Shown here: positions 1-8,082 of the stretch, one piece after another | How positions within the stretch are numbered: position 1 is the first letter of the stretch | Layout: each line of letters begins with the position of its first letter | Assembly: GCF_003316845.1 (NCBI RefSeq) | Contig: NZ_QMIK01000004.1 | Location: 1-64,000 of the forward strand | Direction of reading: 5' to 3' | DNA from: Cognataquiflexum aquatile | Lineage (GTDB): Bacteria; Bacteroidota; Bacteroidia; Cytophagales; Cyclobacteriaceae | Length of the DNA stretch: 64,000 bases | The notes under the pieces: model-generated | The model's database searches: none | What the model saw: the letters and a program-made list of their open reading frames with translations, nothing else | Told to the model about the DNA's origin: nothing | Made by a program: the position numbers and the translations under genes

Positions 1-21
1 AGTGCCGATCAAGTCGGCACT
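1..21. repeat. short hairpin at the window edge
   Basis: AGTGCCGA and TCGGCACT are exact reverse complements separated by five bases. No T-tract follows, so it is not an obvious terminator. The remaining bases up to 265 are A+T-rich and I see no gene in them. Confidence 0.5.
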
Positions 22-265
22 ACACAAGGTAAACATCCAAGTGAACGATCACTGTATGCTTCCTCTCCGGTATCGTAAAGGTAAAAAAAATTAAAATAAT
101 CTTGATTTTAAAGATAGTACCTACACCCAGTCGTAGTGGAATTACATGCCGCTATCAGTATTCATCCAGCACACTATCAATCGCTAAACTACACCAAGGT
201 GGGATAATACATTCCATAATAAATATAATGACTGAAAAAAGCAGAGGACTAAAGACTAAAAAAAA

Positions 266-709
266 ATGAGAACGAGAAGAATTTATAGAATCTGTTTTAC
301 TGTCTTAATTTTAGTTTTTAGCTGTAATTCAAAAGAGGAAGTTTTAATCGAAGATCCAATTTTGACAATCCAGACCGATGATGACGGGAACATTCAATTA
401 GTGGGATACACGATATTGGGAAAAAAAGAGGGAGAATGGCGGGAATTCAGACAAGAAAGGTTATTCTCCATTAGAAATTACAAAAATGCCATACCTCACG
501 GAAGAGAAATAAATTATGAAATTGATTCTGGTAAAGTACTTGAAGATGGTTGTTGGAACAATGGAGAAAGAGTTGGGCTCTGGTATTTCTTTCAAGATGG
601 AGTTTTAGTTTCGGTCACAGAATACAAGAATGACGTTGGAAAAATAATTTATCATAATCCTAAGTTCAAAAATGCCGGTGAAATACCCCCTCCACCGCCA
701 GAGAGATAG
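266..709 (+). CDS. small MORN_2-type lipoprotein
   Basis: A 147-residue protein. The N-terminus is a lipoprotein signal: basic MRTRR, a hydrophobic stretch, then VFSC with Cys20 as the likely lipidated residue. The mature part carries two to three degenerate MORN_2-like repeats of the form GxxEGEWxxF and GERVGLWYFFxDG, the pattern also found in 'YwqK-family' proteins. Such repeats fold as short beta hairpins; no enzymatic activity is implied. The C-terminus is proline-rich (five consecutive Pro followed by ER). It stands alone, upstream of a repeat field. It is related in type to the much longer MORN protein at 32064-33644. The exact role is unknown; the YwqK 'antitoxin' label used for such proteins is not supported here because no toxin partner is visible. 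Confidence 0.7.
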   Translation: MRTRRIYRICFTVLILVFSCNSKEEVLIEDPILTIQTDDDGNIQLVGYTILGKKEGEWREFRQERLFSIRNYKNAIPHGREINYEIDSGKVLEDGCWNNGERVGLWYFFQDGVLVSVTEYKNDVGKIIYHNPKFKNAGEIPPPPPER

Positions 710-757
710 TCGGTGCTTTTCCCAGTCTGAGTCTAGGTGTGTCGTGAAGTCCGAGCT

Positions 758-812
758 ACGGTGCATGGGGATCAGAGTGAGTATTTTTATCAGAGACGCA
801 ACTTTCACGAGG
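758..812. repeat. degenerate copy of the hairpin core of the 400-bp repeat
   Basis: The string GGTGCATGGGGATC followed by a GTGAGTAT...ATCAGAGA pattern matches the core of the repeats at 1543-1606 and 1941-2004. The outer CCCCGGGC arm is absent. It looks like a decayed or partial copy lying between two small genes. Confidence 0.5.
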
Positions 813-861
813 TGTAGATATGATTTGGAATTCGAAGCCAATCAATGGAAAAAAGCAAAAT

Positions 862-1257
862 ATGATAGAGCAAAATAACTACAAAGAGTGGTCTGGATTT
901 CATAAGAAGTTAGGAGTTGGCTTTATTCTTCTATTTGTAACTCTTGTTTTCGGATTTGAATTTTATCGAACATACATTTCATCGACATCAGAAATAAGGT
1001 TTACAATTATCAACTTTTATGCACCGTATTCAGAGGGTAAGGGCAGAGGAATGAAGATTCATTATTTGGCAGAAGGAAGGCAGGAACATGGTAATTGTCT
1101 TTCAAATAGATGCAGAAAAATTCTGACGGGAGAACGGCGCTTAGGTTATTATTACCTAAAGGACCCTTCAATGTATGACATTCTTTTCGATGTCGTAGTC
1201 CCTGACTCAGTAATTGCCCCAGCAGGAGGTTGGAAAGAAATCCCCCACTGGGAGTAG
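862..1257 (+). CDS. hypothetical single-pass membrane protein
   Basis: About 131 residues from the ATG at 862; an in-frame ATG at 820 lies in the degenerate repeat tract and is a less likely start. A short charged N-terminus is followed by one hydrophobic segment (residues ~14-34, LGVGFILLFVTLVFGFEF), then a soluble domain with two cysteines (EHGNCLSNRCRK) that could form a disulfide outside the membrane. This suggests an N-in/C-out anchored protein. I do not recognise a family. The gene is followed immediately by a repeat field, and the similar strings AGGTGTGTCrTGAArT just after this gene and the previous one suggest local duplication. The product may be a remnant. Confidence 0.5.
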   Translation: MIEQNNYKEWSGFHKKLGVGFILLFVTLVFGFEFYRTYISSTSEIRFTIINFYAPYSEGKGRGMKIHYLAEGRQEHGNCLSNRCRKILTGERRLGYYYLKDPSMYDILFDVVVPDSVIAPAGGWKEIPHWE

Positions 1258-1427
1258 GTGTGTCATGAAATCTTTGATGTGAATTCAAGATATGTTGTTT
1301 AGAAGATTGTAGTAGGCCTACTGCAATCAGCGAGTAAGAGGAGGTTGCAAACCACCTCTCGGTGCTGTTTTGGTGATGAAACGGTAGTTTACAGAATGGA
1401 AATAATGTTGGAATATTTTCTTTCATC
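1258..1427. other. non-coding stretch before the repeat array
   Basis: No convincing gene on either strand. It contains a small hairpin around 1338-1358 (GAGGAGGTT then AACCACCTC). An open frame on the minus strand across 1010-1462 has no recognisable protein character and is treated as chance. Confidence 0.4.
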
Positions 1428-1828
1428 TGAGGAAATAAATTCAAAATGAATTTACAAATCAACCTTCCCTGTTTTTGGGGTAAACCTTATACCACATTTT
1501 TCCTTTTCGCTCCCAAAAACCTGCGACATTACATTTTCATTACCCCGGGCGGCGGTGCATGGGGATTTGTTGAAATATAAAAATCAGAGAAGCACCTTGC
1601 CCGGGGCTAATAACATTTCGCCCACTTCGGGGCTTTTGGTCGAAGTTGGATTAAGTTGGAAACTTATTCTTCAAAAAGATTCTCTAATGGAACACTAGCG
1701 GGGAGGAAGAAATTTTACCGGGCCGGCGCGGCACCGCGCGTGGGAGGATTAAAATTTCTTGCCTTTTTTGGTTACTTTTTGTGGTAAGACAAAAAGTGAC
1801 ACGAGGAAGAGACGTTAAGAAAATACTT
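1428..1828. repeat. ~400-bp tandem repeat, unit A
   Basis: First of three head-to-tail units. Landmarks in order are ACCTTCCCTGTTTTTGG, a hairpin core at 1543-1606, CGCCCACTTCGGGG, AAGTTGGATTAAGTTGG, TTCTCTAATGGAACACTAGC, and a 9-bp stem ACTTTTTGT/ACAAAAAGT at 1774-1797. The hairpin core has an 8-bp outer stem CCCCGGGC/GCCCGGGG and a 5-bp inner stem GGTGC/GCACC. No frame stays open across the unit in all copies, so it appears non-coding. Confidence 0.8.
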
Positions 1829-2239
1829 GAGGAAAGAATAGAAATGAATCGATCAATCAACCTTCTCTGTTTTTGGTGGAAACTCCATTCCTTGCTTTAA
1901 CTTTTTGCTACCAAAAACCTAATAACCCGCATTTTCATTACCCCGGGCGGCGGTGCATGGGGATCGGTGAGTATATAAAAATCAGAGAAGCACCTTGCCC
2001 GGGGCTAATAATATTTCGCCCGCTTCGGGGCTTTTGGTCGAAGTTGGATTAAGTTGGAAAGTTATTCTTCAAAAAGATTCTCTAATGGAACACTAGCGGG
2101 GAGGAAGAAATTTTACCGGGCCGGCGAGGCACTGAGCGTGGGAGGATTAAAATTTCTTGTCCCGATAATTATCGGGATGGTTACTTTTTGTTTCAAGACA
2201 AAAAGTGACACGAGAAGGAAACGTAAAGAAAATACCATA
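1829..2239. repeat. ~400-bp tandem repeat, unit B
   Basis: The landmarks occur in the same order as in unit A and are near-identical from the hairpin core (1941-2004) to the ACTTTTTGT/ACAAAAAGT stem (2183-2206). The start of the unit (1860-1925) is diverged. A perfect 18-bp palindrome TCCCGATAATTATCGGGA (2160-2177) replaces unrelated sequence at the equivalent place in unit A, so it looks like an insertion into the repeat. Confidence 0.8.
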
Positions 2240-2444
2240 GGAAAGAAATTCAAAATGAATTGACTTCTCCACCTTCCCTGTTTTTGGGGTAAACCTTATA
2301 CCACATTTTTCCTTTTCGCTCCCAAAAACCTGCGACATCACATTTTTATTACCCCGGGCGGCGGTGCATGGGGATTTGTTGAAATATAAAAATCAGAGAA
2401 GCACCTTGCAAGAGGCTATTCATATTCAGCTCCGCCGCGGCGGA
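2240..2444. repeat. ~400-bp tandem repeat, truncated unit C
   Basis: The first ~175 bp match unit A almost base for base (2271-2408). The outer hairpin arm is then broken: GCAAGAGG stands where A and B have GCCCGGGG. The rest of the unit is missing. A GC-rich perfect palindrome TCCGCCGCGGCGGA lies at 2431-2444, close to the breakpoint. Confidence 0.75.
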
Positions 2445-2514
2445 CTGTTGGTCGAATAAGACCCGAGAATAATCCTGAAAATTGTTGAAGATAATTTTTT
2501 TCTTAGTATTCTTT

Positions 2515-2531
2515 TTTAGATTTAATCTAAA
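2515..2531. promoter_or_regulatory. candidate DtxR/IdeR-type operator
   Basis: TTTAGAT-TTA-ATCTAAA is a perfect 7+3+7 dyad ending 4 bp before a -7 type promoter element. Its shape (TTTAGA...TCTAAA) resembles metal-dependent DtxR/MntR-family operators. The downstream gene encodes a PepSY membrane protein, a family often under iron control. The regulator assignment is inference. Confidence 0.4.
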
Positions 2532-2535
2532 TAGA

Positions 2536-2543
2536 TATCTTTG
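2536..2543 (+). promoter_or_regulatory. -7 element for the PepSY gene
   Basis: TATCTTTG matches the Bacteroidota TAnnTTTG element, ~80 bp before the start codon. No clear TTTG is seen at the usual -33 distance. Confidence 0.35.
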
Positions 2544-2624
2544 TGTCGAGTTTGCTTTCCATTAAACTCTTGATTTCAGGATTCAATACAGCTATGATTT
2601 CATCACCGATTAATATTATTGACA

Positions 2625-3905
2625 ATGCCAAATTCCAAAAAGCCTAAATCCACTTGGGAAAAGACGCGAAAGTTTTTCAATGACATCCACCTTTGGGCTG
2701 GGCTTTTCAGTGGGCTTGTTTTGGTAGTGGTATGTTTTACAGGTACTGTTTATGTTTATAATACTGAAATCAGGGAATCTGCCGCTAAGCATCTTTATGA
2801 AGTTTCAGAGCAAAGGGGAGAAGTAAAGCCGGGGTTAAATCCCATTTTGGAAAGTGCCAGAAAGCAGATTGAAGGTGATTTTATTTCGGTTTCAATTCCT
2901 TTTGAAGCCAATAGGTCTTTACAGATCAATGTCAAAAAGGAGGGAGACCAAAGCCGTTCAGGTACAACTTATTTTATCAACCCCTATTCTGGAGAAGTAT
3001 TGGGAAATAATGCTGAACCGACCTGGGCTGATAATTTGATGAAGGACATGTTCAGCCTCCACAGGTGGCTGATGTTGGACAGGATCGAGAAGCCTTTGAT
3101 CGGAGAACTTCCCAACCGAACCCTAGGCAGTTATATCACCGGGACAGCAACCATTCTTTTTACTATTGGAGTAATTACAGGGTTGATTATCTGGTTTCCA
3201 AAAAGGCTTAAAAACTGGAAACAGGGTTTGAAAATCAAAACAGGAAATTGGAAAAGACTCAACCATGACCTGCACAATTCTCTAGCTTTTTACTCGATCA
3301 TTATTTTGTTTTTGATGGGCGTGACAGGTCCATTTTGGTCGTTTCCATGGTATAAAGAAGCCTTACAGAAATCACTGGGAACTTACAAAGAACAGCCTTC
3401 CGAAAATCGCTCTGGAAATGCTGCTAACCCAACTGTAACGGGAACCGCCATTCTGAATTCAAGTGCAAATTCAGGGGAAAGTGGGAACCAATCAGTGGCT
3501 TTGATGACAATGGACATTGAAAGAATTGTACAGCTAGCAGACAGCATACTTGAATATGAGGGAAGTTATCGGATATCTTTTCCACAGAAACCTGAAGATC
3601 TGATCAGTGTAAATAAGTATAAAACCGGGTTTTTTGCTCCTGCTGCTGCAGATAAGATACAAATGAAAGCAGATCTGACAATCGATGAAGTACAGGTATT
3701 TAAGGAAAAGCCCTTGAATGAAAGAATATCTTCTTCGATCAAATCAATCCATATCGGGGATGTATACGGTTCATTTTCCAAAATTCTTTACTTTTTAGCC
3801 TGCTTGGTAGCTACCAGCCTTCCATTTACAGGCACTTTGATCTGGATAAATAAGATGAAAAAGAAGAAAAATCCTGCCAATTCATCCAAGGCAGTGGCGG
3901 CATGA
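2625..3905 (+). CDS. PepSY-associated transmembrane protein (PiuB-like)
   Basis: About 426 residues. The ATG at 2625 is preferred over an in-frame TTG two codons earlier. The N-terminal pattern WEKTRKFFNDIHLWAG followed by a membrane helix (GLVLVVVCFTGTVYVY) is typical of the PepSY_TM family. Further membrane segments lie near residues 178-198 (TGTATILFTIGVITGLIIWF), 225-245 and 390-410. Conserved histidines (IHLWAG, LHRWLM, HDLHNS) sit beside the helices as in other members. Such proteins are linked to siderophore/iron uptake and probably handle electron transfer or ferric reduction at the inner membrane. The gene stands alone with no TonB receptor next to it, and its upstream dyad fits metal regulation. 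Confidence 0.85.
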   Translation: MPNSKKPKSTWEKTRKFFNDIHLWAGLFSGLVLVVVCFTGTVYVYNTEIRESAAKHLYEVSEQRGEVKPGLNPILESARKQIEGDFISVSIPFEANRSLQINVKKEGDQSRSGTTYFINPYSGEVLGNNAEPTWADNLMKDMFSLHRWLMLDRIEKPLIGELPNRTLGSYITGTATILFTIGVITGLIIWFPKRLKNWKQGLKIKTGNWKRLNHDLHNSLAFYSIIILFLMGVTGPFWSFPWYKEALQKSLGTYKEQPSENRSGNAANPTVTGTAILNSSANSGESGNQSVALMTMDIERIVQLADSILEYEGSYRISFPQKPEDLISVNKYKTGFFAPAAADKIQMKADLTIDEVQVFKEKPLNERISSSIKSIHIGDVYGSFSKILYFLACLVATSLPFTGTLIWINKMKKKKNPANSSKAVAA

Positions 3906-4056
3906 TTTTGATCCCGGAATAAAAAAATATACTTATTTGGGTGATTAAATTTCACTTCAAAATCACGAAAATTTGAAGATTTTCAGAGAAATTCTTGTTA
4001 TCCCCTCTTTTTTGAAATTTATCAGATTATAAATCAATCAGTTATAATCGAGATTT

Positions 4057-4084
4057 AAAAAATACCCAGTATTGGGTATTTTTT
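4057..4084. terminator. rho-independent terminator, possibly bidirectional
   Basis: AAAAAATACCCA and TGGGTATTTTTT form a 12-bp stem around GTAT. It lies ~150 bp after the PepSY stop and just before the DUF3857 pair. Confidence 0.6.
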
Positions 4085-4133
4085 GTGATTAAGTTTATTT
4101 CTAGTTTTCAAAGCGTACCAACCACCCACCGCT

Positions 4134-6101
4134 ATGAAAACACACAGATTCCCAATTTTAGCAATTCTTTTTTTGCTTACAATTTCCAATTCTTTTGCCG
4201 CTATTCAAGAAGGATTCAAGTTTGGAAAAATCCCGGATGAATTCGTCACTATGAAAGTATATGAAGCCGATCCCGATGCGGAAGCGGTAGTTTTGTCCGA
4301 TGTTGGAGATGCAAAAATCACAAATTTGGGAGGATCCGGTTTTCAGATTATTTATAGTAGGCATACAGTCATCAAGGTTTTGACCAAAGAGGGAGTTTCA
4401 TATGGGGATTTTATGATACCCTATTATTTCATTCCAGGGAGAACAGACTTGGTGAGTTCTGTCAAAGGATATGTTTACAATGAATCTGAAGGGACAATTT
4501 TGAAAGAGAAAATCGGGAAGGAACATGTTTTTGAAGAAGAAGTATCCAAGTCCTACAGGATGAAAAAAATATCAGCGCCCAATATCAAAGAAGGCTCAGT
4601 CATTGAGATTTCCTATGAAATCACTTCTGATTTATTCAGCTATTTGAGAGAATGGGAATTTCAAAGTGAGATTCCGACCAGATGGAGTGAGTATTCCTTG
4701 GAATATCCCGAGTTTTTTTCTTTCAGCCTTAGTGCACAAGGTTTTGTAGAATATGCAATCAACGAACAAACAGAAGGTAATGGGGGATCATTCTCCACCA
4801 GAAAATACCATTGGGCTGTCCAGGATGCACCAGCATTGCGTCCCGAGCCTTATATAGACAATCCCCAGATTTATCAAACAAAGATTGAATTTCAACTTCA
4901 ATACATTCAGTACCCCGGAAGCCAAAGGCAGACTTTTTCTGGCAGTTGGAATACCATGTCGGAAGAGCTTCTTAAAGATCCTGAATTCGGAAAATTGTTG
5001 GAAAGGAATAAGTTTATCGAGGGTACTTTAGCCCAAATAATTTCCAATGACCAAAATGAACAAGAAAAGCTCCATGCAATTACTGACCATCTCCAAAAAA
5101 TGGTTCAATGGAATGGGAATTTCGGGATATATCCCAGCCAGCCATCTCTTGAAAAAATTTATAAAGAAGGCAAAGGAAATTTGGCTGATGTGAATTTTTT
5201 ATTGATTGCATTTCTAAGAGAAGCTGGATTCGATGCCCATCCTGTTGTCGGTTCTACCAGGACAAGAGGGTTTTTGAATCCTGCCAATCCTGTCATGTAC
5301 AAGCTCAATTATTTAAGTGCTTTGGTTAAATCAGGAGACAAAGAATTTGTGATGGATATTTCTGATTCATCTTTGCCTTTTGGGTTCCTTCCCATCAACG
5401 GTTTGAATTTCAGAGGTTGGGCTGTCATTCCTAATAATGCTTCCCGTTGGGTAGATATTTATAATACCGTTCCCACATCGGAGACGGCCATGATTACTGC
5501 CAAAATGGAGGATGACAATTTGTATTCAACCATCCAGAAAACCACCAAAGGTTATCAATCTTCCCAGATAAAAAGCAAAATAAAGGCGACCGGAGAAGAT
5601 AAATTCAAACAAGAAATGACAGATGAATTTACCGGGGGTGAATTGGTATCTATCCAATTTGAAAATCTTGATTCCAAAGAAAAAGGCATTGTCGAAAAAT
5701 ACGAGATCAAAACCAATGAGGGGATCGTACTTACAGGTGACAATATTTACCTCAATCTTTTTGAAAACAGCTACCTGTCCGAAAACCCCTTTAAACTGGA
5801 CAGCAGGGTCTTCCCCATTGATTTCATTTACCCGCAAAAGAGACAGGTGATCCTCAATTTTGATATTCCTGAAGGATATACAGTGGAAGAAATGCCACAA
5901 TCGATCTTGACCCAATTTAATGAAAAGGCAATTGTTTATTCCTTTAGGACAGCCCCACCTGCAAATGGAAGAATCACCATCATGCTGAGTTATCAGGTAA
6001 ATGAAACTTTATTCAATGCTGAAGAATATCAGAATCTTAAGGAGTTTTTTGATATGATAGCCAATAAGCAGAAAGAAGCAATCGTCCTCAAAAAGATCTA
6101 A
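4134..6101 (+). CDS. DUF3857 / transglutaminase-fold exported protein, no Cys at catalytic site
   Basis: 655 residues with a signal peptide ending near SNSFAA. Residues ~50-230 fit the DUF3857 domain (VKVLTKEGVSYGDF, SAPNIKEGSVIEISYEI). A transglutaminase-like fold follows at ~290-410 (LQKMVQW...KGNLADVNFLLIAFLREAGFDAHPVV), and the rest is beta-rich. In active transglutaminase-like enzymes the helix after the G-x-C position begins with a nucleophilic Cys. Here that position is Leu350 (GKGNLADVN), so hydrolase or transferase activity is unlikely. Similar Cys-less members are known in Bacteroidota. It is probably a periplasmic or surface beta-rich scaffold. It is followed after 3 bp by a second DUF3857 gene, and the two are surely one operon. 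Confidence 0.85.
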   Translation: MKTHRFPILAILFLLTISNSFAAIQEGFKFGKIPDEFVTMKVYEADPDAEAVVLSDVGDAKITNLGGSGFQIIYSRHTVIKVLTKEGVSYGDFMIPYYFIPGRTDLVSSVKGYVYNESEGTILKEKIGKEHVFEEEVSKSYRMKKISAPNIKEGSVIEISYEITSDLFSYLREWEFQSEIPTRWSEYSLEYPEFFSFSLSAQGFVEYAINEQTEGNGGSFSTRKYHWAVQDAPALRPEPYIDNPQIYQTKIEFQLQYIQYPGSQRQTFSGSWNTMSEELLKDPEFGKLLERNKFIEGTLAQIISNDQNEQEKLHAITDHLQKMVQWNGNFGIYPSQPSLEKIYKEGKGNLADVNFLLIAFLREAGFDAHPVVGSTRTRGFLNPANPVMYKLNYLSALVKSGDKEFVMDISDSSLPFGFLPINGLNFRGWAVIPNNASRWVDIYNTVPTSETAMITAKMEDDNLYSTIQKTTKGYQSSQIKSKIKATGEDKFKQEMTDEFTGGELVSIQFENLDSKEKGIVEKYEIKTNEGIVLTGDNIYLNLFENSYLSENPFKLDSRVFPIDFIYPQKRQVILNFDIPEGYTVEEMPQSILTQFNEKAIVYSFRTAPPANGRITIMLSYQVNETLFNAEEYQNLKEFFDMIANKQKEAIVLKKI

Positions 6102-6104
6102 AGT

Positions 6105-8036
6105 ATGAAAGGTAAAATGATTTCTGGAAATGCTTTTCTGCTTTGTTTGTGTCTATTGACAGCCGTTCAACCATCTTTCGGACAAAAATATGCAGCTACG
6201 ACTATCAATCCTGAACATATCAAAAACGCTCCGGCCGTAATCAGGGAAGATATACAGGAGGTTGTGGTTGGAGCTGGGGGCGGATTTAGTGTGAAGTCCA
6301 AGATGGTCGTGACCATTTTCAAAAAGGAGGCAAATGACCTCGGTTTGCTTCAGGTCGATTATACCAACAAAATCAAGATCAAAAGTATCGACGGTCGGGT
6401 TTATGACATGATGGGGAGTGTTATCAAAAAAGGAGGAAAAAGTGATATCAGCGACTACAGCAATTTCAATTCTTTTTCGATCTACGAGGACAACCGGATC
6501 AAGCTAATGGACCTCCGGCAGTTGGATTTTCCCTACACCGTAGAATTTGAATATGAGGTAGAGTATCCTAATTTATTTTTTCTGACAAATTGGTATCCCC
6601 AATCTTATCCCAACATCCCGGTGGAAATTGCGCAGGGGAAATACATTTATCCCCAGGCAACGAAGCTCCGGTTTTTTTCCAAAACAATAGATGACAAGCA
6701 TCTCACTTCCAATGAACTTGAAGGAGGTTTGATAGAGAAATCATGGAAAATAGAAAATATGGAGGCCTTTGAGCCGGAAATAATGCTTCCATTGGAGGAA
6801 AGTCCGGTCAAGGTGTTGTTCGTAGGAGCCTCGGAATTTGAATATGAAGGATTCCAAGGAGACCTGAGTTCATGGGAATCTATGGGAAAATGGATTGCCT
6901 CCCTGAATTTCGGCAAGGATGTTTTGACCCCGCAGTTGAAAGCCAAAGTCAATGAACTTGTTTCGGGTCTGGAAACAACCGAAGAAAAAACAAAAGCGAT
7001 CTATGAATACCTGCAGAAAAATACACGGTATGTGAGTATTCAATTGGGAATAGGAGGATTCATGCCGTTTGAGGCATTGACGGTAGAGAAATATGGGTAT
7101 GGAGACTGTAAGGCCTTGTCCAACTTTATGGGCGCAATGCTGAAAGAAGCCGGTATTCAGAGTAATTATGCGCTGATATATGGCGGCGAAAGCAAGCGCA
7201 AGGTCTATGAAGAATTTCCCAGAAGTTACTTCAATCACGTCATTCTCGCAGTTCCTGACGGGAAAGACACCATTTGGCTGGAGTGTACTTCCCAGACCAA
7301 TCCTTTTGGATATCTTGGGAATTTTACCTCAGACAGGCATGCCTTATTGATTACCGAAAATGGAGGAAAATTGGTGAGAACACCAAAATATGGCAAAGAA
7401 CAAAATACCCTGTTCCAAAAAGCTGATTTTGAAGTGGATGAAACAGGAAAAGCAACAGGGAGTTTACACTTTGAAAATAGCGGTCTTCAGACTGAAAATG
7501 GAAGTTTGCTGACTGTGGCAGGATTGTCAGCTACCGAGAAAAAGGATTGGCTACTGACCAATTTGACACTTTCATCTTTTGACATTGTCGATTTTAATTT
7601 CTCACCTGAAATGAGTTCTCTGCCCACTGTCAAAGTCGACGCGAAGATTATGGTTAAAAGCATTGCCAGCAAATCCGGCACCCGTATCTTTTTACAGCCC
7701 AACCAATTGAATGTGTATTCCATGAAGATTTCCTCCAAGCCTGAAAGGAAAGCCTCTTTTGAAAGGCGCATGGGTTTTATTGACGAGGACTTGATTACCT
7801 ACAAATTACCTGAAGGTTACAATCCTGAGTCTGTTCCTTCCAAGGTCTTATTGGAATCCGATTTTGGGATTTATTCTGCCGAATACCATCTTGAGGAAAG
7901 AAGTCTAGTCTACAAGCGAAAACTGGAAATGAATGATGGTGTCTATCAGGCAGGTCAATTTCCTGCTTTTGTGGATTTTGTGACCAACATCGAAAAAGCC
8001 GACAAAACCAAGGTGGTGTTAAAGAAGGTTCAATGA
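6105..8036 (+). CDS. DUF3857 / transglutaminase-like exported protein with catalytic Cys
   Basis: 643 residues with a signal peptide ending SFGQ. The DUF3857 domain spans roughly residues 50-260. The transglutaminase-like core follows at ~285-400 and keeps the nucleophile: Cys335 in GYGDCKALSNFMGAML, and His378 in YFNHVILAV. The acidic third member of the triad is not certain; WLECTSQTNPFG is in the right place. The C-terminal ~230 residues are beta-rich. It may act on peptide amide bonds at the cell envelope. It is paired with the upstream Cys-less paralogue with only 3 bp between them, which suggests an active/inactive pair expressed together. An alternative start is the ATG at 6117. Confidence 0.85.
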   Translation: MKGKMISGNAFLLCLCLLTAVQPSFGQKYAATTINPEHIKNAPAVIREDIQEVVVGAGGGFSVKSKMVVTIFKKEANDLGLLQVDYTNKIKIKSIDGRVYDMMGSVIKKGGKSDISDYSNFNSFSIYEDNRIKLMDLRQLDFPYTVEFEYEVEYPNLFFLTNWYPQSYPNIPVEIAQGKYIYPQATKLRFFSKTIDDKHLTSNELEGGLIEKSWKIENMEAFEPEIMLPLEESPVKVLFVGASEFEYEGFQGDLSSWESMGKWIASLNFGKDVLTPQLKAKVNELVSGLETTEEKTKAIYEYLQKNTRYVSIQLGIGGFMPFEALTVEKYGYGDCKALSNFMGAMLKEAGIQSNYALIYGGESKRKVYEEFPRSYFNHVILAVPDGKDTIWLECTSQTNPFGYLGNFTSDRHALLITENGGKLVRTPKYGKEQNTLFQKADFEVDETGKATGSLHFENSGLQTENGSLLTVAGLSATEKKDWLLTNLTLSSFDIVDFNFSPEMSSLPTVKVDAKIMVKSIASKSGTRIFLQPNQLNVYSMKISSKPERKASFERRMGFIDEDLITYKLPEGYNPESVPSKVLLESDFGIYSAEYHLEERSLVYKRKLEMNDGVYQAGQFPAFVDFVTNIEKADKTKVVLKKVQ

Positions 8037-8082
8037 ATCCGTTGTAAATAGTCTAATTGAAAACACTAAATAAAAGGGGAGT

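Noticed and set aside
1010-1462. 150-codon open frame on the minus strand
   Set aside because: It is antisense to the small membrane protein gene, has no ribosome binding site and low-quality composition.
2054-2263. A 69-codon open frame within repeat units B and C
   Set aside because: It lies wholly in the repeat; the matching frame is broken in unit A and the product (Lys/Arg-rich, no family) looks like translated non-coding DNA.
1428-2444. Integron or attC-like array
   Set aside because: Units are near-identical non-coding repeats without cassette genes or an integrase; the hairpin lacks attC core sites.
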